Shown: positions 9,098-18,718 of the stretch, piece after piece
How the letters are laid out: each line of letters starts with the position of its first letter
Numbering within the stretch: position 1 is the stretch's first letter
Assembly (NCBI RefSeq): GCF_001586165.1
Contig: NZ_CP014608.1
Location: 2,976,001 to 3,040,000, forward strand
Origin: Obesumbacterium proteus
GTDB lineage: Bacteria; Pseudomonadota; Gammaproteobacteria; Enterobacterales; Enterobacteriaceae
Direction of reading: 5' to 3'
Length of the DNA stretch: 64,000 nt
Notes under the pieces: generated by a model
The model's input: the letters and a program-made list of their open reading frames with translations, nothing else
Database searches by the model: none
What the model was told of the DNA's origin: nothing
Program-made: the position numbers and the translations under genes

Positions 9098-10861
9098 ATG
9101 GATGACTTAACTCTGCGCTATTTTGAAGCAGAAATGCGCTATCTGCGTGAAGCAGGTAAAGAATTTGCCGAAGCGCATCCTGACCGCGCGGCCATGCTTA
9201 ATCTGGATAAGGTGGGCGCACGCGATCCCTACGTGGAACGTCTGTTTGAAGGTTTTGCCTTCTTGATGGGGCGACTGCGCGAAAAGCTGGATGATGACTT
9301 GCCCGAACTCACCGAAGGATTAGTGAGTCTGCTGTGGCCGCATTATTTGCGCACCATCCCGTCGCTTTCCATCGTGGAGCTCTCGCCGGACTGGTCGCAG
9401 ATGAAACACAGCGAGCGCGTGGCTCGTGGTTTTGAGGTGATGTCGCAGCCGGTGGGGCAGCAGAAAACCCGCTGTCGCTATAGCACCACGCAGGATCTCG
9501 ATCTGCTGCCGTTAAATTTGTCTAAGGTGGGGCTGAGCACTGAGCCGGATGGTCGTTCGGTGATCCGTTTTCGCTTTGAATGCAGTGAGCTGGCCGACTG
9601 GGCGCAAATCGATCTTAGCCGCCTGCCGCTGTATTTGAACGCGGATAGTCCGGTGGCGAGCGCCCTGCATCAGGCGTTAACGCTGCAAACGCAGGCCATG
9701 TATCTGCGCTTACCGGAACGGCCTGATCGCCAGCGCATCGACGGCTACTTTTCGCCGCTGGGATTTGGCGAGCAGGACGGTCTGTGGCCAAAAGGAGAAA
9801 GTGCTTTTAGCGGCTATCAGCTGCTGTTGGAGTTTTTTACCTTACGGCAGAAATTCATGTTTGTCGGTTTGAACGGGCTGGAGCAGCTTGAACTGCCCGC
9901 CGCACTGCCGTGGTTTGAAATTGAGGTGGTGCTGAGCGAGCTGTGGCCATACGACATGCCGTTTGACGCTGAAAATCTGCGTTTGCACTGTGTTCCCGTG
10001 ATTAATCTTTTCCCGCTAGAGGCCGATCCGCTGCGCCTTTCGCCGTTGGAAACCGATTACCTACTGCGCCCGATGCGCTTGCAGGATGGGCATACCGAGA
10101 TCTATTCGGTCGACAGCGTCGTCTCTTCGAAACATACCGGACACCAAACCTACGTGCCTTTCAGTAGCTTCCGGCATAAAGGCGGCATGATGCGTTACGA
10201 CGCGCCGGAGCGCTATTTCCATACGCGGGTGAAACGCGGTGCTTCTGGGCTGCACGATACGTGGCTGATCCTCGGCGGCGAAGCGTTCGACAGCGATAAG
10301 CTGCTGGCCGAAGAAAACCTGTCGCTGAGCCTGACCGGCACCAACGGTCAACTGCCGCGTAAGGCGCTGCAAAGCACGCTGCTGGATACCGTAGTTCAAT
10401 CGACGCAAACCAAACTGTCGGTGCGTAATTTGTGCGCGCCAACCATGCCGTGCTATCCGCCGACGCGTGACCGTTTCCACTGGCGAGTATTAAGCCATCT
10501 GGGTTCGAATTTCCTGCCGATGATGGATAACGCCGAAGTGTTGCGCGGCACGCTTTCGCTGTATGACTGGACGGGCGACGAGCTTAACCGCCGTCGCTTA
10601 GCGGCGATTGTTGACGTGAAACATCATCTGATCCAGCGCTTTGAGAAGGGCTTTTTGCTGCGCGGCGTGGACATTGAAGTCACGCTGGATAGCAACGGTT
10701 TTTCCGGTGAGGGGGATATCAGCCTGTTTGGTGAAATGCTCAGCCGCTTCTTTGCGCTGTATGCCGATATTCATCTGTTCAACCAGCTTACGTTGATACT
10801 GCAACCTTCAGGGAAATGTCTGCAATGGAAAGAGAATCACAGTCAGCGCATTCCGGGCTAA
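9098..10861 (+). CDS. tssF: T6SS baseplate protein TssF (VasA/ImpG)
   Basis: A full-length TssF of 587 residues. The start RYFEAEMRYLREAGKEFAEAHP is diagnostic for the family, followed by DPYVERLFEGFAFLMGRLREKLDDDLPE. TssF forms the wedge of the T6SS baseplate with TssG, TssE and TssK in the cytoplasm. The 77-base gap before it contains no other gene. Its 3' end overlaps the tssG start by 46 bases, the usual arrangement for this pair, so the two subunits are probably made in a fixed ratio. No lesion is visible. Confidence 0.92.
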   Translation: MDDLTLRYFEAEMRYLREAGKEFAEAHPDRAAMLNLDKVGARDPYVERLFEGFAFLMGRLREKLDDDLPELTEGLVSLLWPHYLRTIPSLSIVELSPDWSQMKHSERVARGFEVMSQPVGQQKTRCRYSTTQDLDLLPLNLSKVGLSTEPDGRSVIRFRFECSELADWAQIDLSRLPLYLNADSPVASALHQALTLQTQAMYLRLPERPDRQRIDGYFSPLGFGEQDGLWPKGESAFSGYQLLLEFFTLRQKFMFVGLNGLEQLELPAALPWFEIEVVLSELWPYDMPFDAENLRLHCVPVINLFPLEADPLRLSPLETDYLLRPMRLQDGHTEIYSVDSVVSSKHTGHQTYVPFSSFRHKGGMMRYDAPERYFHTRVKRGASGLHDTWLILGGEAFDSDKLLAEENLSLSLTGTNGQLPRKALQSTLLDTVVQSTQTKLSVRNLCAPTMPCYPPTRDRFHWRVLSHLGSNFLPMMDNAEVLRGTLSLYDWTGDELNRRRLAAIVDVKHHLIQRFEKGFLLRGVDIEVTLDSNGFSGEGDISLFGEMLSRFFALYADIHLFNQLTLILQPSGKCLQWKENHSQRIPG

Positions 10862-11909
10862 TAGCGGCACTGCAAGGGCGCATGTCGGAGGTTAACGTCT
10901 ATCGCTTTTGCCAACTGCTGGAGCGGGTGGCACCGGAAAGACCGGCGTTGGGCAGTACCGCCAGCCCGCATGACGATCCGGTGCGTTTTCGTCCTCATCC
11001 CGGTATGGGATTTCCCGTTAGTGAGCTGAAATCACTGGAAAGTGACGAGTTTCGCCCAGAGCGTCCACCGACGGTGCGCACTACGTTTCTAGGGTTATAC
11101 GGCGTTGATTCACCGCTGCCGACCTCATACCTCGACGATATTGCGCAAAGGCGAGAAGGGCATGAGGCGCTGGAAGCGTTTCTGGATATTTTTAACCACC
11201 GTATCTTTACCCAGTTTTATCGTATTTGGCGCAAGTATTCCTATCCGGCCACGTTTCAAAGCGGCGGCACGGATGAAACCTCGCAGTGCTTATTGGGGCT
11301 GATTGGTTTAGGGATCCCCGGCACCTCTTCGCATATTGCCACGCCGGTATCGCGTTTTTTGGCGCTGCTGAGCGTAATGCGTTTACCCACACGCACCGCC
11401 GAAGGGGTGATGGCGTTAGTGAGGTTATTGGCACCGAACACCACGGCGGTGGTTACGCCGCACGATCGCCAGCAAATTGTGCTCAAACAGCCTGCCGGAT
11501 TGGGGCAAGCACAGCGGGTTAATTTGTCGCAACGTGCCGTATTGGGTGCGACGGGAACGGATGTGAATACCCACTGTTGCTCACGCTGCACACCGCCGAT
11601 TTGACCGAGGCGAAGGGCTGGCTGCCGAGTGGTCAACTGCATACCGACCTGATGGTTTTACTGCGCGTTTATCTGGGATGGCGCTGCAATGCGCGGCTGA
11701 AACTGGTGCTGCCGACCGCCATGTTGCCGCCGCCGGTATTAGGTAAAACGCCGGTTCAGCTCGGTTTAACCGGCTTGCTCGGTCTGCATGCCGCAGCTCC
11801 TGCGGCCTTAGCGCTACCCAACGAGATCACGGTTAACTTGGGGCATTATCAAGGATTACAGCCGAATACGGCGAACAGAGAGGTTAAGCATGTCAATTTT
11901 CGCTTCTAA
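10816..11909 (+). pseudogene. tssG: tssG (VasB/ImpH), single-base frameshift
   Basis: TssG is the partner of TssF in the baseplate wedge. The first frame (10816-11604, 262 residues) carries the N-terminal two thirds with VYRFCQLLERVAPERPALG and FRPHPGMGFP. It then runs into an unrelated CCSRCTPPI tail. The remaining C-terminal part (PLLLTLHTADLTEAKGWLP to HVNFRF) continues in the -1 frame to 11909. Adding one C to the CCC run at 11570-11572 restores a single reading frame of about 364 residues, in the normal size range. The 3' part looks fully conserved, so the lesion is recent or is a sequencing error. tssJ overlaps its end. Confidence 0.82.
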
Positions 11910-12438
11910 GCCCCGTACATTACAGGCGGCAGCGATGGCGTTGTCCGTATTGGTATTGGCGGGCTGTGGCCTGACGCAGAGCGTAGCAGACGGCACGGCG
12001 TCGGTGACCAAATCGATATTTTATAAGCAGATCAAAACGCTGCATCTGGATTTCAGCGCCCGCGAGGCGCTTAACACCGACGCCAACGACATGAGCGCGC
12101 TGTCGGTGCCTACGCTGGTGCGGGTTTATCAACTGCGCGATAGCAAAGCGTTCGAACAGCTGGATTACCAAAGCCTGCTGGTGGACGGCGATGCAAGCCT
12201 GAAGGCGGATTTGCTCAGCGAACGTGAAGTGGTGGTGAAACCCGGCACCGGTGCGTCGCTGAATATGCCGATGGAAAAAGAAGCCAAGTTTGTGGCGGTC
12301 GTTGGGCTTTTCCGTATGCCTGATATGCAGAAAAATAGCTGGCGGTTGGTTATCGACCGCGAAGATTTGCTGCCTGACGATTCTCGGATTATTGAGCTGA
12401 GAAATAACGCGCTTAGCCTTAAACCGGTGAAGGACTAG
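11890..12438 (+). CDS. tssJ: T6SS outer-membrane lipoprotein TssJ
   Basis: A 182-residue lipoprotein: residues 10-26 form a signal peptide ending in the lipobox LAGC (Cys26). The mature part has the TssJ beta-sandwich pattern with LVRVYQLRDSKAFEQLDYQSLL and a FVAVVGLFR strand. TssJ anchors the periplasmic end of TssM to the outer membrane. The start overlaps the end of the repaired tssG frame, and tssE follows after three bases. The tssM-A-F-G-J-E order matches enteric T6SS operons. Confidence 0.88.
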   Translation: MSIFASKPRTLQAAAMALSVLVLAGCGLTQSVADGTASVTKSIFYKQIKTLHLDFSAREALNTDANDMSALSVPTLVRVYQLRDSKAFEQLDYQSLLVDGDASLKADLLSEREVVVKPGTGASLNMPMEKEAKFVAVVGLFRMPDMQKNSWRLVIDREDLLPDDSRIIELRNNALSLKPVKD

Positions 12439-12441
12439 ACC

Positions 12442-12879
12442 ATGACGTCTCAAAACCCTTCATTGTATGAAATGCTGACGCTGAACTTTGGCGGCGAGCT
12501 GGATTTGCAACGGGTGAACGAACGCGATCGGGTGATTTTATCGGTGCTCGATAACATGCAGCGCATCCTGAATAGCCGCGCTGGCACTTTGGCGCATCTG
12601 CCCGACTATGGTCTGCCCGATATGAGCCAGATCTTGCAAGGTATGCCGGGATCGGCGCATGGGCTGCTGTCGCTGTTGTCGGCGACGTTATTGAAGTATG
12701 AACCGCGCCTTGAAAGCCTGTCGATTACGCTGCTTCCCCAAACGCGCAGCGGCCATCTGGAATACACCCTTGAGGCTCAGCTCAAAGAGCTGGGTCTGGT
12801 GCGCTTCGGCACGGAGTTTGCGCCTGAGGGAAAAGTGTTGGTGCGCCATCTCAAACAGCAACAGTTTGTTTCCGCTTAG
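12442..12879 (+). CDS. tssE: T6SS baseplate protein TssE (gp25-like)
   Basis: A 145-residue protein with the GPW_gp25 fold, related to phage T4 gp25. The characteristic segment VILSVLDNMQRILNSRAGTLAHLPDYGLPD is present at about residues 29-58, followed by the LESLSITLLPQTRSG strand pair. TssE sits in the T6SS baseplate at the end of the contractile sheath. It begins three bases after tssJ and is followed by the VasL-type gene after a 33-base gap with an ACGGAG ribosome site. Confidence 0.87.
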   Translation: MTSQNPSLYEMLTLNFGGELDLQRVNERDRVILSVLDNMQRILNSRAGTLAHLPDYGLPDMSQILQGMPGSAHGLLSLLSATLLKYEPRLESLSITLLPQTRSGHLEYTLEAQLKELGLVRFGTEFAPEGKVLVRHLKQQQFVSA

Positions 12880-12912
12880 TTTTTCTTTCTTTTTACGGAG
12901 CTTCACCTACGC

Positions 12913-14280
12913 ATGGCTTCTTTCTCCGAACAACATTTACGTACCGGCGGCGATCCGCGCACCCTGAGCGAATTTACCGCCCTGCGCGATGAGCTGAATA
13001 AGCTTACGCACCCCGCACGTCCTGACGTCGATTGGCAAAAAGTGGAACAGCTGTGTTTGGGGCTGTTTCGTCAAAACGGGGTTGAGCTGCAAACTACCGC
13101 GTATTACACGCTGGCACGCGCACATCGCGCAGGATTGGCGGGCATTGAAGAGGGGCTGGTGCTTGTCGATGGTCTGCTGACGCATCAGTGGCCGGTATTT
13201 TGGCCTGCGCAAACGCACGCGCGCATGGAAATTCTTGGCTGGCTCGCCACGCGCCTGCAACAGTTACTGCGCGGCTATGTGTTTAAATACGGTGACTTGC
13301 CGATTATTTATCGCACTGAAACGCTGCTGGAACACTTGGGCGAAGTGCTGGCGCGTCTGGAGCTGAAGCATCTGAGCCAGCTAGATGGTTTGTATCATCT
13401 AATGCATAACACCGCGCTTCGGCTGGAAAGTCTGGATGGTGATAATACGATTCAGGGCGGCAGCACGCTGGCGGCGCGCCCGTCGATGTCGATAGCCGGG
13501 CCTGAGATGCAGGATGATTCACCGCTGGTGTATGTGGTTCAAGCCGAAGCAAAACCGGTGATTATGCGGGTGGAAAACAGCGCGACCGGCATTCAGAAAA
13601 GTCATTGGGTTGGTTTTGCGGCGGGATTAATTTGCATGGCGCTGGTGGGCGGTGCAGGTCTGTGGGGCTGGAATACGTGGCATCAGGAGCCCGTGCGCAA
13701 TGTGCTGTTGGCCACGGTCGAACCGTTGCCGCAGCCGTTATCACCCGCGCAGATGAATACGCTGCGAACCGAGAAAGCCGACAAGCTGCCAACGTTGACC
13801 AATGACATGGTGGCGGCAACGCAAAAGCAGTTGGAAAATATGAATTCATTACCTGCACTTTGGTCGCTGAACTATGCCTCTCAACTGGTTAAGCAGGCGC
13901 AAACGCTGTGGCCGCAGACGCCAGCGGTCGATCAGCTGGCCGCCGGTTGGCTGCTCAATTTGAATGCGCAGGCAGCCGCCAGTGATACGTTGGGTGATTG
14001 GCATATGGCACAAAGCCGTCTGCAACTGCTCGCCAATAAGCTCAATGGATTAGACGAGCAGCGCGGGAAATATATGACCGTTTCTGAGCTGAAATCATCT
14101 ATTTTTGCCATTCAACAGCCGCTGGTGAAATCACCGCCGCTGGAAGAACTGCTGCGCCAACTGTCTGAACAGCAAAACGCCGGAAAAGTCTCTCCGGCGC
14201 TGGTTCGGCAGATCGACAATCGTTTTAAGCAGCTGCAAAGCCGCTATATGTTATTGATGATGGAACCGAGATCGTTATAA
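12913..14280 (+). CDS. vasL: ImpA-domain membrane protein, VasL/TagA type
   Basis: A 455-residue protein with an ImpA_N domain (about residues 10-130; TAYYTLARAHRAGLAGIEEGL is the conserved core), a single membrane helix near residues 225-245 (WVGFAAGLICMALVGGAGLWG) and a C-terminal VasL-like helical domain. In enterobacteria such proteins close T6SS operons; related TagA proteins hold the distal end of the extended sheath at the opposite membrane. It is the last gene of this operon and is followed within six bases by a strong inverted repeat that should end transcription. Confidence 0.8.
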   Translation: MASFSEQHLRTGGDPRTLSEFTALRDELNKLTHPARPDVDWQKVEQLCLGLFRQNGVELQTTAYYTLARAHRAGLAGIEEGLVLVDGLLTHQWPVFWPAQTHARMEILGWLATRLQQLLRGYVFKYGDLPIIYRTETLLEHLGEVLARLELKHLSQLDGLYHLMHNTALRLESLDGDNTIQGGSTLAARPSMSIAGPEMQDDSPLVYVVQAEAKPVIMRVENSATGIQKSHWVGFAAGLICMALVGGAGLWGWNTWHQEPVRNVLLATVEPLPQPLSPAQMNTLRTEKADKLPTLTNDMVAATQKQLENMNSLPALWSLNYASQLVKQAQTLWPQTPAVDQLAAGWLLNLNAQAAASDTLGDWHMAQSRLQLLANKLNGLDEQRGKYMTVSELKSSIFAIQQPLVKSPPLEELLRQLSEQQNAGKVSPALVRQIDNRFKQLQSRYMLLMMEPRSL

Positions 14281-14285
14281 GTTCA

Positions 14286-14317
14286 GCGGGCTACATCTTA
14301 TTTCAGGCGTAGCCCGC
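14286..14317. terminator. Bidirectional terminator between vasL and MscS-type gene
   Basis: A perfect 9-bp GC-rich inverted repeat (GCGGGCTAC at 14286-14294 and GTAGCCCGC at 14309-14317) lies between two convergent genes. It is followed on the + strand by GGTTTT, and a short A-containing flank serves the - strand. It probably ends both the T6SS operon and the channel gene. Confidence 0.8.
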
Positions 14318-14321
14318 GGTT

Positions 14322-16727
14322 TTACTCTTCTGTGAGCGCCGCTGGCGCTCTTTCAATTACCATCGTCTGGCTCTGACTCAGATTGATGCCCGCCGCTCTT
14401 AGCCTTTTCAAAATCTCATACAATAAATCACTCTTCGTACCGCTCACCACGCGAGGGCTCGCCACATAGCCCGTGACGCTGAGCACAATACCGTTGGGCC
14501 CTAACTCCTTGAAGCTCACCGACGGTGCGGGCGCGGGCTGTATGGCAACATGCTGATGATAGGCGTCGAGCAGGAGAGCGCGTGTTTGTTCAGGATCGAT
14601 ATCCAGCGGGAAGGTGAGCGCAATTGTCACTACGCCCTGCGCATTACCCATGGTGGCATTGCGAACGTTTTGCGAAATGAGCTGTGAGTTGGGCACAATC
14701 ACGGTGGAACGATCGCTGAGCTGGATTTCAGTCGCACGGACGTTGATACGGCGAATATCGCCCTCAACGCCGCTGATGCTGATTAAATCGCCGACTTTGA
14801 CCGGACGCTCGGTCAGCAAAATCAGGCCGGAGATAAAGTTTTTCACAATCTCTTGCAGGCCAAAACCGATCCCAACCGAGAGGGCGCTGACGATCCACGC
14901 CAGCTTGTTCCACTCAATGCCGAGTGTGGAGAGCGTGAGTAAGATAATCAGCACGTAGCCGACGTTGGTAAACAGCGTTACCAGCGAGGCTCGCATGCCG
15001 CGATCCATCATGGTTTTTGGCAGGAAGTCGTTATCCAACCAACGGCGTGCGGTGCGCAGAATGTACCAGCCAATGACTAAGCACAGCACGGCATTTAGGG
15101 CGTGCGCAGGAATGATCGTGAAGCCGCCTAGCCCTTTGCCGCGCCAGATTTCGATCACTTTTTGTAGCAGGGCGAGCGGGGTGGTGGAGCCATAGGTTCC
15201 GCTCAGCAGCGCGATAACCGCAAACAGTACCAACACCGTTTTGCCCACCGCGGCGAACAATGTCGCGGCTAACGAAAGATGGCGATCGCTGAGGCTGAGC
15301 GTACTTTTGAGTATTTTTCCTGAGTGGTTGCTGGGCGTAAATACGCTTTCGCAGAGGTCGGTCATCAGGTGAATCAGCAGGTATAAACAGGCCAAAACCA
15401 GCCATACCCAGATCAGCTCATAAGTCAGAAAACGAGCCAGCAGAATGTAGCCGGTGAGCAGGGAGATAATAATGGCAAACGAGGTGGCGCTGATCGCCAG
15501 ATGGATAAATCCAGCCAGCGCCGAGCGTGCGCTAACCTGCTCGTTATTGGTGTTTCGTCCATGGCGTAGTCGGGTAACGCGCACCGCCATGAAAATCGCA
15601 ATCAGTGCCACCAACAGTGACAATAATCCGCTGCAAAAAACCGTGGCGGCGATGCTGGCACCGACCAAATTATTGAGCTGTTCAAGAATGCTGAAAATGA
15701 AAACGGCGGTGGCAATTAGCGTTGGAAAAGGCGCTAAGGCTTTGGCGGCGTTATCGGAGATGTTGGGCAGTCGCCAAGAAGGATGGCGATTGGAGAGTAA
15801 TGCATTACCCAGTCCGGCAATCAGGCTGGAGAAGACGGTGAGCCGTACCAGCGTTTGTGCAAATTCAACCAGCATCGGCGAGGTGTCGGGCAGGCGAATG
15901 AGCAGATAGCAGAGAAAATGGGCGCTGGTGCCGAGCATGACGGCGGTGAGCACGGTGGTACTGAAGGCGAGAACGCTGCGGCGTAGGCGTCCTTCGGGCA
16001 GCCAGCGCTGCATCATGGCGCTGACCGGTTTATCTAGCACCGTATGGCTGAATACGCCAAAGGCCAGCGCCAGCAAGAGATAAAATACCGATCCAGCTTT
16101 CCAGCCGGGTTGCCAGGCGTTATCCCACGCGTCGCTGAGCTGTTGATTAAAATCGCTGAATTTATCCAGATCGTGATTCTGGGAATTGAGTACTGGGGAC
16201 CAAAAACTTTGCCCCAGAATGGTGCCTGAGTTAAGGGCGATTTGAGATTTTAGCGCTGAGCGACGCAGGTTATTAATTTGGGTAGAGAGATTGGCAGCAT
16301 TGGTTTTTACCGCATTAATTTGCTCAATTTGCTTATCTAGCTGGGTTTTGGTGCGGTTTAGCGACGTTCTTTGCTGGGTGACTTCCGGTGTTTCATCGGC
16401 GGCTTTGGGGCCGAGTACGTCGAGCTGGGCCTGAATCTGTGCGATTTCAGGGGTGAGTTCGGCGGCCTTGGCATCGGCCTCTTCGGCCAGCTGTAGCGTC
16501 TCGCTGTTGAGCTGGCCGAGTAATTTTTCGTGCTGGGCGTTGGCAACCTGTTGCTTGATGGTATCGAGTCTTTTCTGCAACACGCCGCTATCGACTTGCG
16601 TACTCGCTGTCACCTGTTGCGTGCTACCGTTCGCGGCATGACTCATGAGCGGCGTGGCGAGCAACATCATCAACAGTGCGTAGGTTTTTAGCATCTTCAG
16701 CATGTACAAAGGATCTCGCTTAGGCAT
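14322..16727 (-). CDS. Mechanosensitive channel, MscS family with DUF3772 domain
   Basis: An 801-residue inner-membrane protein. A signal peptide (about residues 15-32) precedes a periplasmic coiled-coil/DUF3772 region (about 40-190, rich in Q, L and K), then some ten hydrophobic helices, then the MscS core. The pore helix and beta domain are recognisable in VSALSVGIGFGLQEIVKNFISGLILLTERPVKVGD. Such large MscS relatives (compare E. coli YbiO or MscM) relieve turgor on hypo-osmotic shock. It stands alone on the - strand, convergent with the T6SS operon. The first ATG at 16727 gives a positively charged N-terminus; ATGs at residues 9 and 12 are alternatives. Confidence 0.85.
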   Translation of the reverse strand: MPKRDPLYMLKMLKTYALLMMLLATPLMSHAANGSTQQVTASTQVDSGVLQKRLDTIKQQVANAQHEKLLGQLNSETLQLAEEADAKAAELTPEIAQIQAQLDVLGPKAADETPEVTQQRTSLNRTKTQLDKQIEQINAVKTNAANLSTQINNLRRSALKSQIALNSGTILGQSFWSPVLNSQNHDLDKFSDFNQQLSDAWDNAWQPGWKAGSVFYLLLALAFGVFSHTVLDKPVSAMMQRWLPEGRLRRSVLAFSTTVLTAVMLGTSAHFLCYLLIRLPDTSPMLVEFAQTLVRLTVFSSLIAGLGNALLSNRHPSWRLPNISDNAAKALAPFPTLIATAVFIFSILEQLNNLVGASIAATVFCSGLLSLLVALIAIFMAVRVTRLRHGRNTNNEQVSARSALAGFIHLAISATSFAIIISLLTGYILLARFLTYELIWVWLVLACLYLLIHLMTDLCESVFTPSNHSGKILKSTLSLSDRHLSLAATLFAAVGKTVLVLFAVIALLSGTYGSTTPLALLQKVIEIWRGKGLGGFTIIPAHALNAVLCLVIGWYILRTARRWLDNDFLPKTMMDRGMRASLVTLFTNVGYVLIILLTLSTLGIEWNKLAWIVSALSVGIGFGLQEIVKNFISGLILLTERPVKVGDLISISGVEGDIRRINVRATEIQLSDRSTVIVPNSQLISQNVRNATMGNAQGVVTIALTFPLDIDPEQTRALLLDAYHQHVAIQPAPAPSVSFKELGPNGIVLSVTGYVASPRVVSGTKSDLLYEILKRLRAAGINLSQSQTMVIERAPAALTEE

Positions 16728-16863
16728 TTTTATGATAACTATTCGTTAATTATAGGGAAAATAGTAGGCGTTTTGTGAATCATTTTGTGAACCTGTTTAC
16801 ATGTGAGGAAAGAACGAGGAGGAGCCAGCGGCAGCGAAGAGAGACTTTACTGCCGCGATTGGC

Positions 16864-18353
16864 TTAGGATTTGCTCGGTGTGGCTTCGGCCCTGTACCCG
16901 CCGCCGAGAGATTTGGTGAGGTTGATATCTGCGTCGATCCAACGACCGTGTAGTTCGATCAGCTTGGATTGTTCTGCTAACAAAGGAAGCTTAGCCTTGG
17001 CCACGTTAACGCCGCTGATTAAGCCTGCTTGAAAACGCATTTGGGTGAGTGACCAGATTTTTTGATCACCGGCGACGACTTCGGTTTGATGTGCGCTTTG
17101 ATCTGAAATCGTTTGTATCTGGGTAATCCCTTTCGTGACGTCTGTAACGGCATTCACCACCGCTTTGTTGTAGCTGGCAATGTTCAGATTGCTGTTGCTT
17201 TGTACGATGCTGAGATTGGCGTTAAGCCGTCCGCCATCAAAAATAGGCAGCGTTAAACCGAATATGCCCCCCATTTGCTGTGCGGAACCCCGGAACAGGT
17301 CGCTGAGATGCAGCGCATCGTTTTGCAAGAATCCCATTAGGTTGATTTCCGGATAGAACGCGGCTTTGGCGGCATCCACTTGGCTCAGTGATGCGTCGAT
17401 ATACCAGTGCGCAGCCTGCAAATCGGGGCGACGAGCCAGCAGTTCGTAGCTTAAATTTTGTGGCATGGTGCTTATCACGTCGGGTAACGGTACCGTTTTA
17501 AGCGCAGGTAACGGCGTTTTTAGCCCGATAAGCGCCTGTAAGTTCGCCCGTAACAAGAGCAGATTGCCGCGCGATGCGTCGATTTGCTCATCGATTTTGG
17601 TGAACTGCGTTTCCGTTTCTGTTTGTTCGAGCGAGGAGATAATGCCTTCGTTGTAGAGCTTGCGATCCGTATCGGCAATGATCGCCTCTTGCGCTTTGAC
17701 CTCAATCAGGATGTCCTGCAATGCCTTAACGGTTTGAATATCCCAGTAGATTTGGGTTACGGCGGAGGACACCAGCAGTTCACTTTCGGCCAGTTCCGCC
17801 TGTCGTGCTTTGTAAACGCCGAGCGCCGATTCTACCTGAGCGCGGTTTTTCCCCCATAAATCCAGATCGTAGCTGGCCTGCAAACCGAAGGTGCCGTTGG
17901 TATACCACGGCCCCGTGGTGCCCGCAGCCGGATCGTCAAGGGCAAAAGGCCCCATCACACCTTCAGCCGACATTTTCTGACGCTCAACGTCGGCGCCGAA
18001 ATTCACGATAGGTAAATCATCGGCGCGCGCCCGCTCGGTCTGTGCTTTGGCGATTTCAACACGCTGGCGAACCACGGCAAGGCTCGGTGAGTCGGCCAGC
18101 GCTTGTTCAACCAGCTAGTTGAGCTGTGGATTATGATAATTTTGCCACCAGTGGTTTCCCGGCCATGCGCGAAGCGCGCCGGCGGGCGCATCGTTGATGT
18201 GTATTTGGCTGAGATCGGTTTGTGGCAACGGTGTTTTATTGGAATGGATCATCGCGCAGCCGCCGGTCGCTAAAGATAAGGCGATAAGCAAACTAGAGCG
18301 TAATCGTTTTTTGTTATGACGAGTCGAATAACTTTTTTATTGGCTTTATTCAT
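16864..18353 (-). pseudogene. Efflux outer-membrane lipoprotein (NodT/MdtP-MdtQ type), broken
   Basis: Repaired, this encodes a TolC-like outer-membrane factor of about 495 residues. The intact block (16864-18075, 403 codons) holds the two outer-membrane-efflux repeats (SYDLDLWGKNRAQVESALG, AFYPEINLMGFLQ, FDGGRLNANL). Upstream in the same frame are an in-frame TAG at 18115-18117 and, before that, WPGNHWWQNYHNPQLN and a lipobox-like ATGGC. No start exists in that frame; the best ATG (18353) is one base out of frame and can be joined by adding one A to an A6 run near 18307-18312. So it carries one nonsense and one frameshift lesion. No inner-membrane or periplasmic partner gene is adjacent, which fits an orphan decaying locus. 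Confidence 0.8.
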
Positions 18354-18718
18354 GGCTTTGCTTGAATTAATAATAAATCAAAAATTCATTATTATTAGGG
18401 TGAAGTAGTGAGTGCGCGAACATTAAAGGCTTTTCTTATTTTTGTTTTATGCAGTTGTGCTGATGCGAGTTATTTCTTATGAAAATTAAATGTAGTGTTT
18501 ATAATTAATTTGAATTAATAATTCATTCCGGTATTTCATGTTTATTATGAATGACTTTTTCTTTTATTTAATAAATTAACTCTATTATTAATACATTTTT
18601 AACCTAGCAAGGACATGGTGCTACTCGGCTATAAAATGCGTTTTCTTTGAATATTTTTGGTTGTGTGCTGATTTTTCATCCATGCTTAGAGTTCGGCCTT
18701 TTTTGGGGATGACTCACG
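18354..18718. other. AT-rich intergenic region upstream of amyA
   Basis: About 365 bases lie between the divergent efflux pseudogene and amyA. The stretch is strongly AT-rich around 18350-18600 and should hold both promoters. I see no convincing gene; a 24-codon GTG-started hydrophobic ORF at 18408 is too weak to call. A GGGGA ribosome-binding sequence lies about ten bases before the amyA ATG. Confidence 0.4.

Noticed and set aside
10061..10480. 139-codon ORF antisense to tssF
   Set aside because: Wholly within an intact, well-conserved gene; His/Arg-rich shadow composition.
15454..15909. 151-codon ORF on the + strand inside the MscS gene
   Set aside because: Shadow of a long membrane-protein gene; composition is not protein-like.
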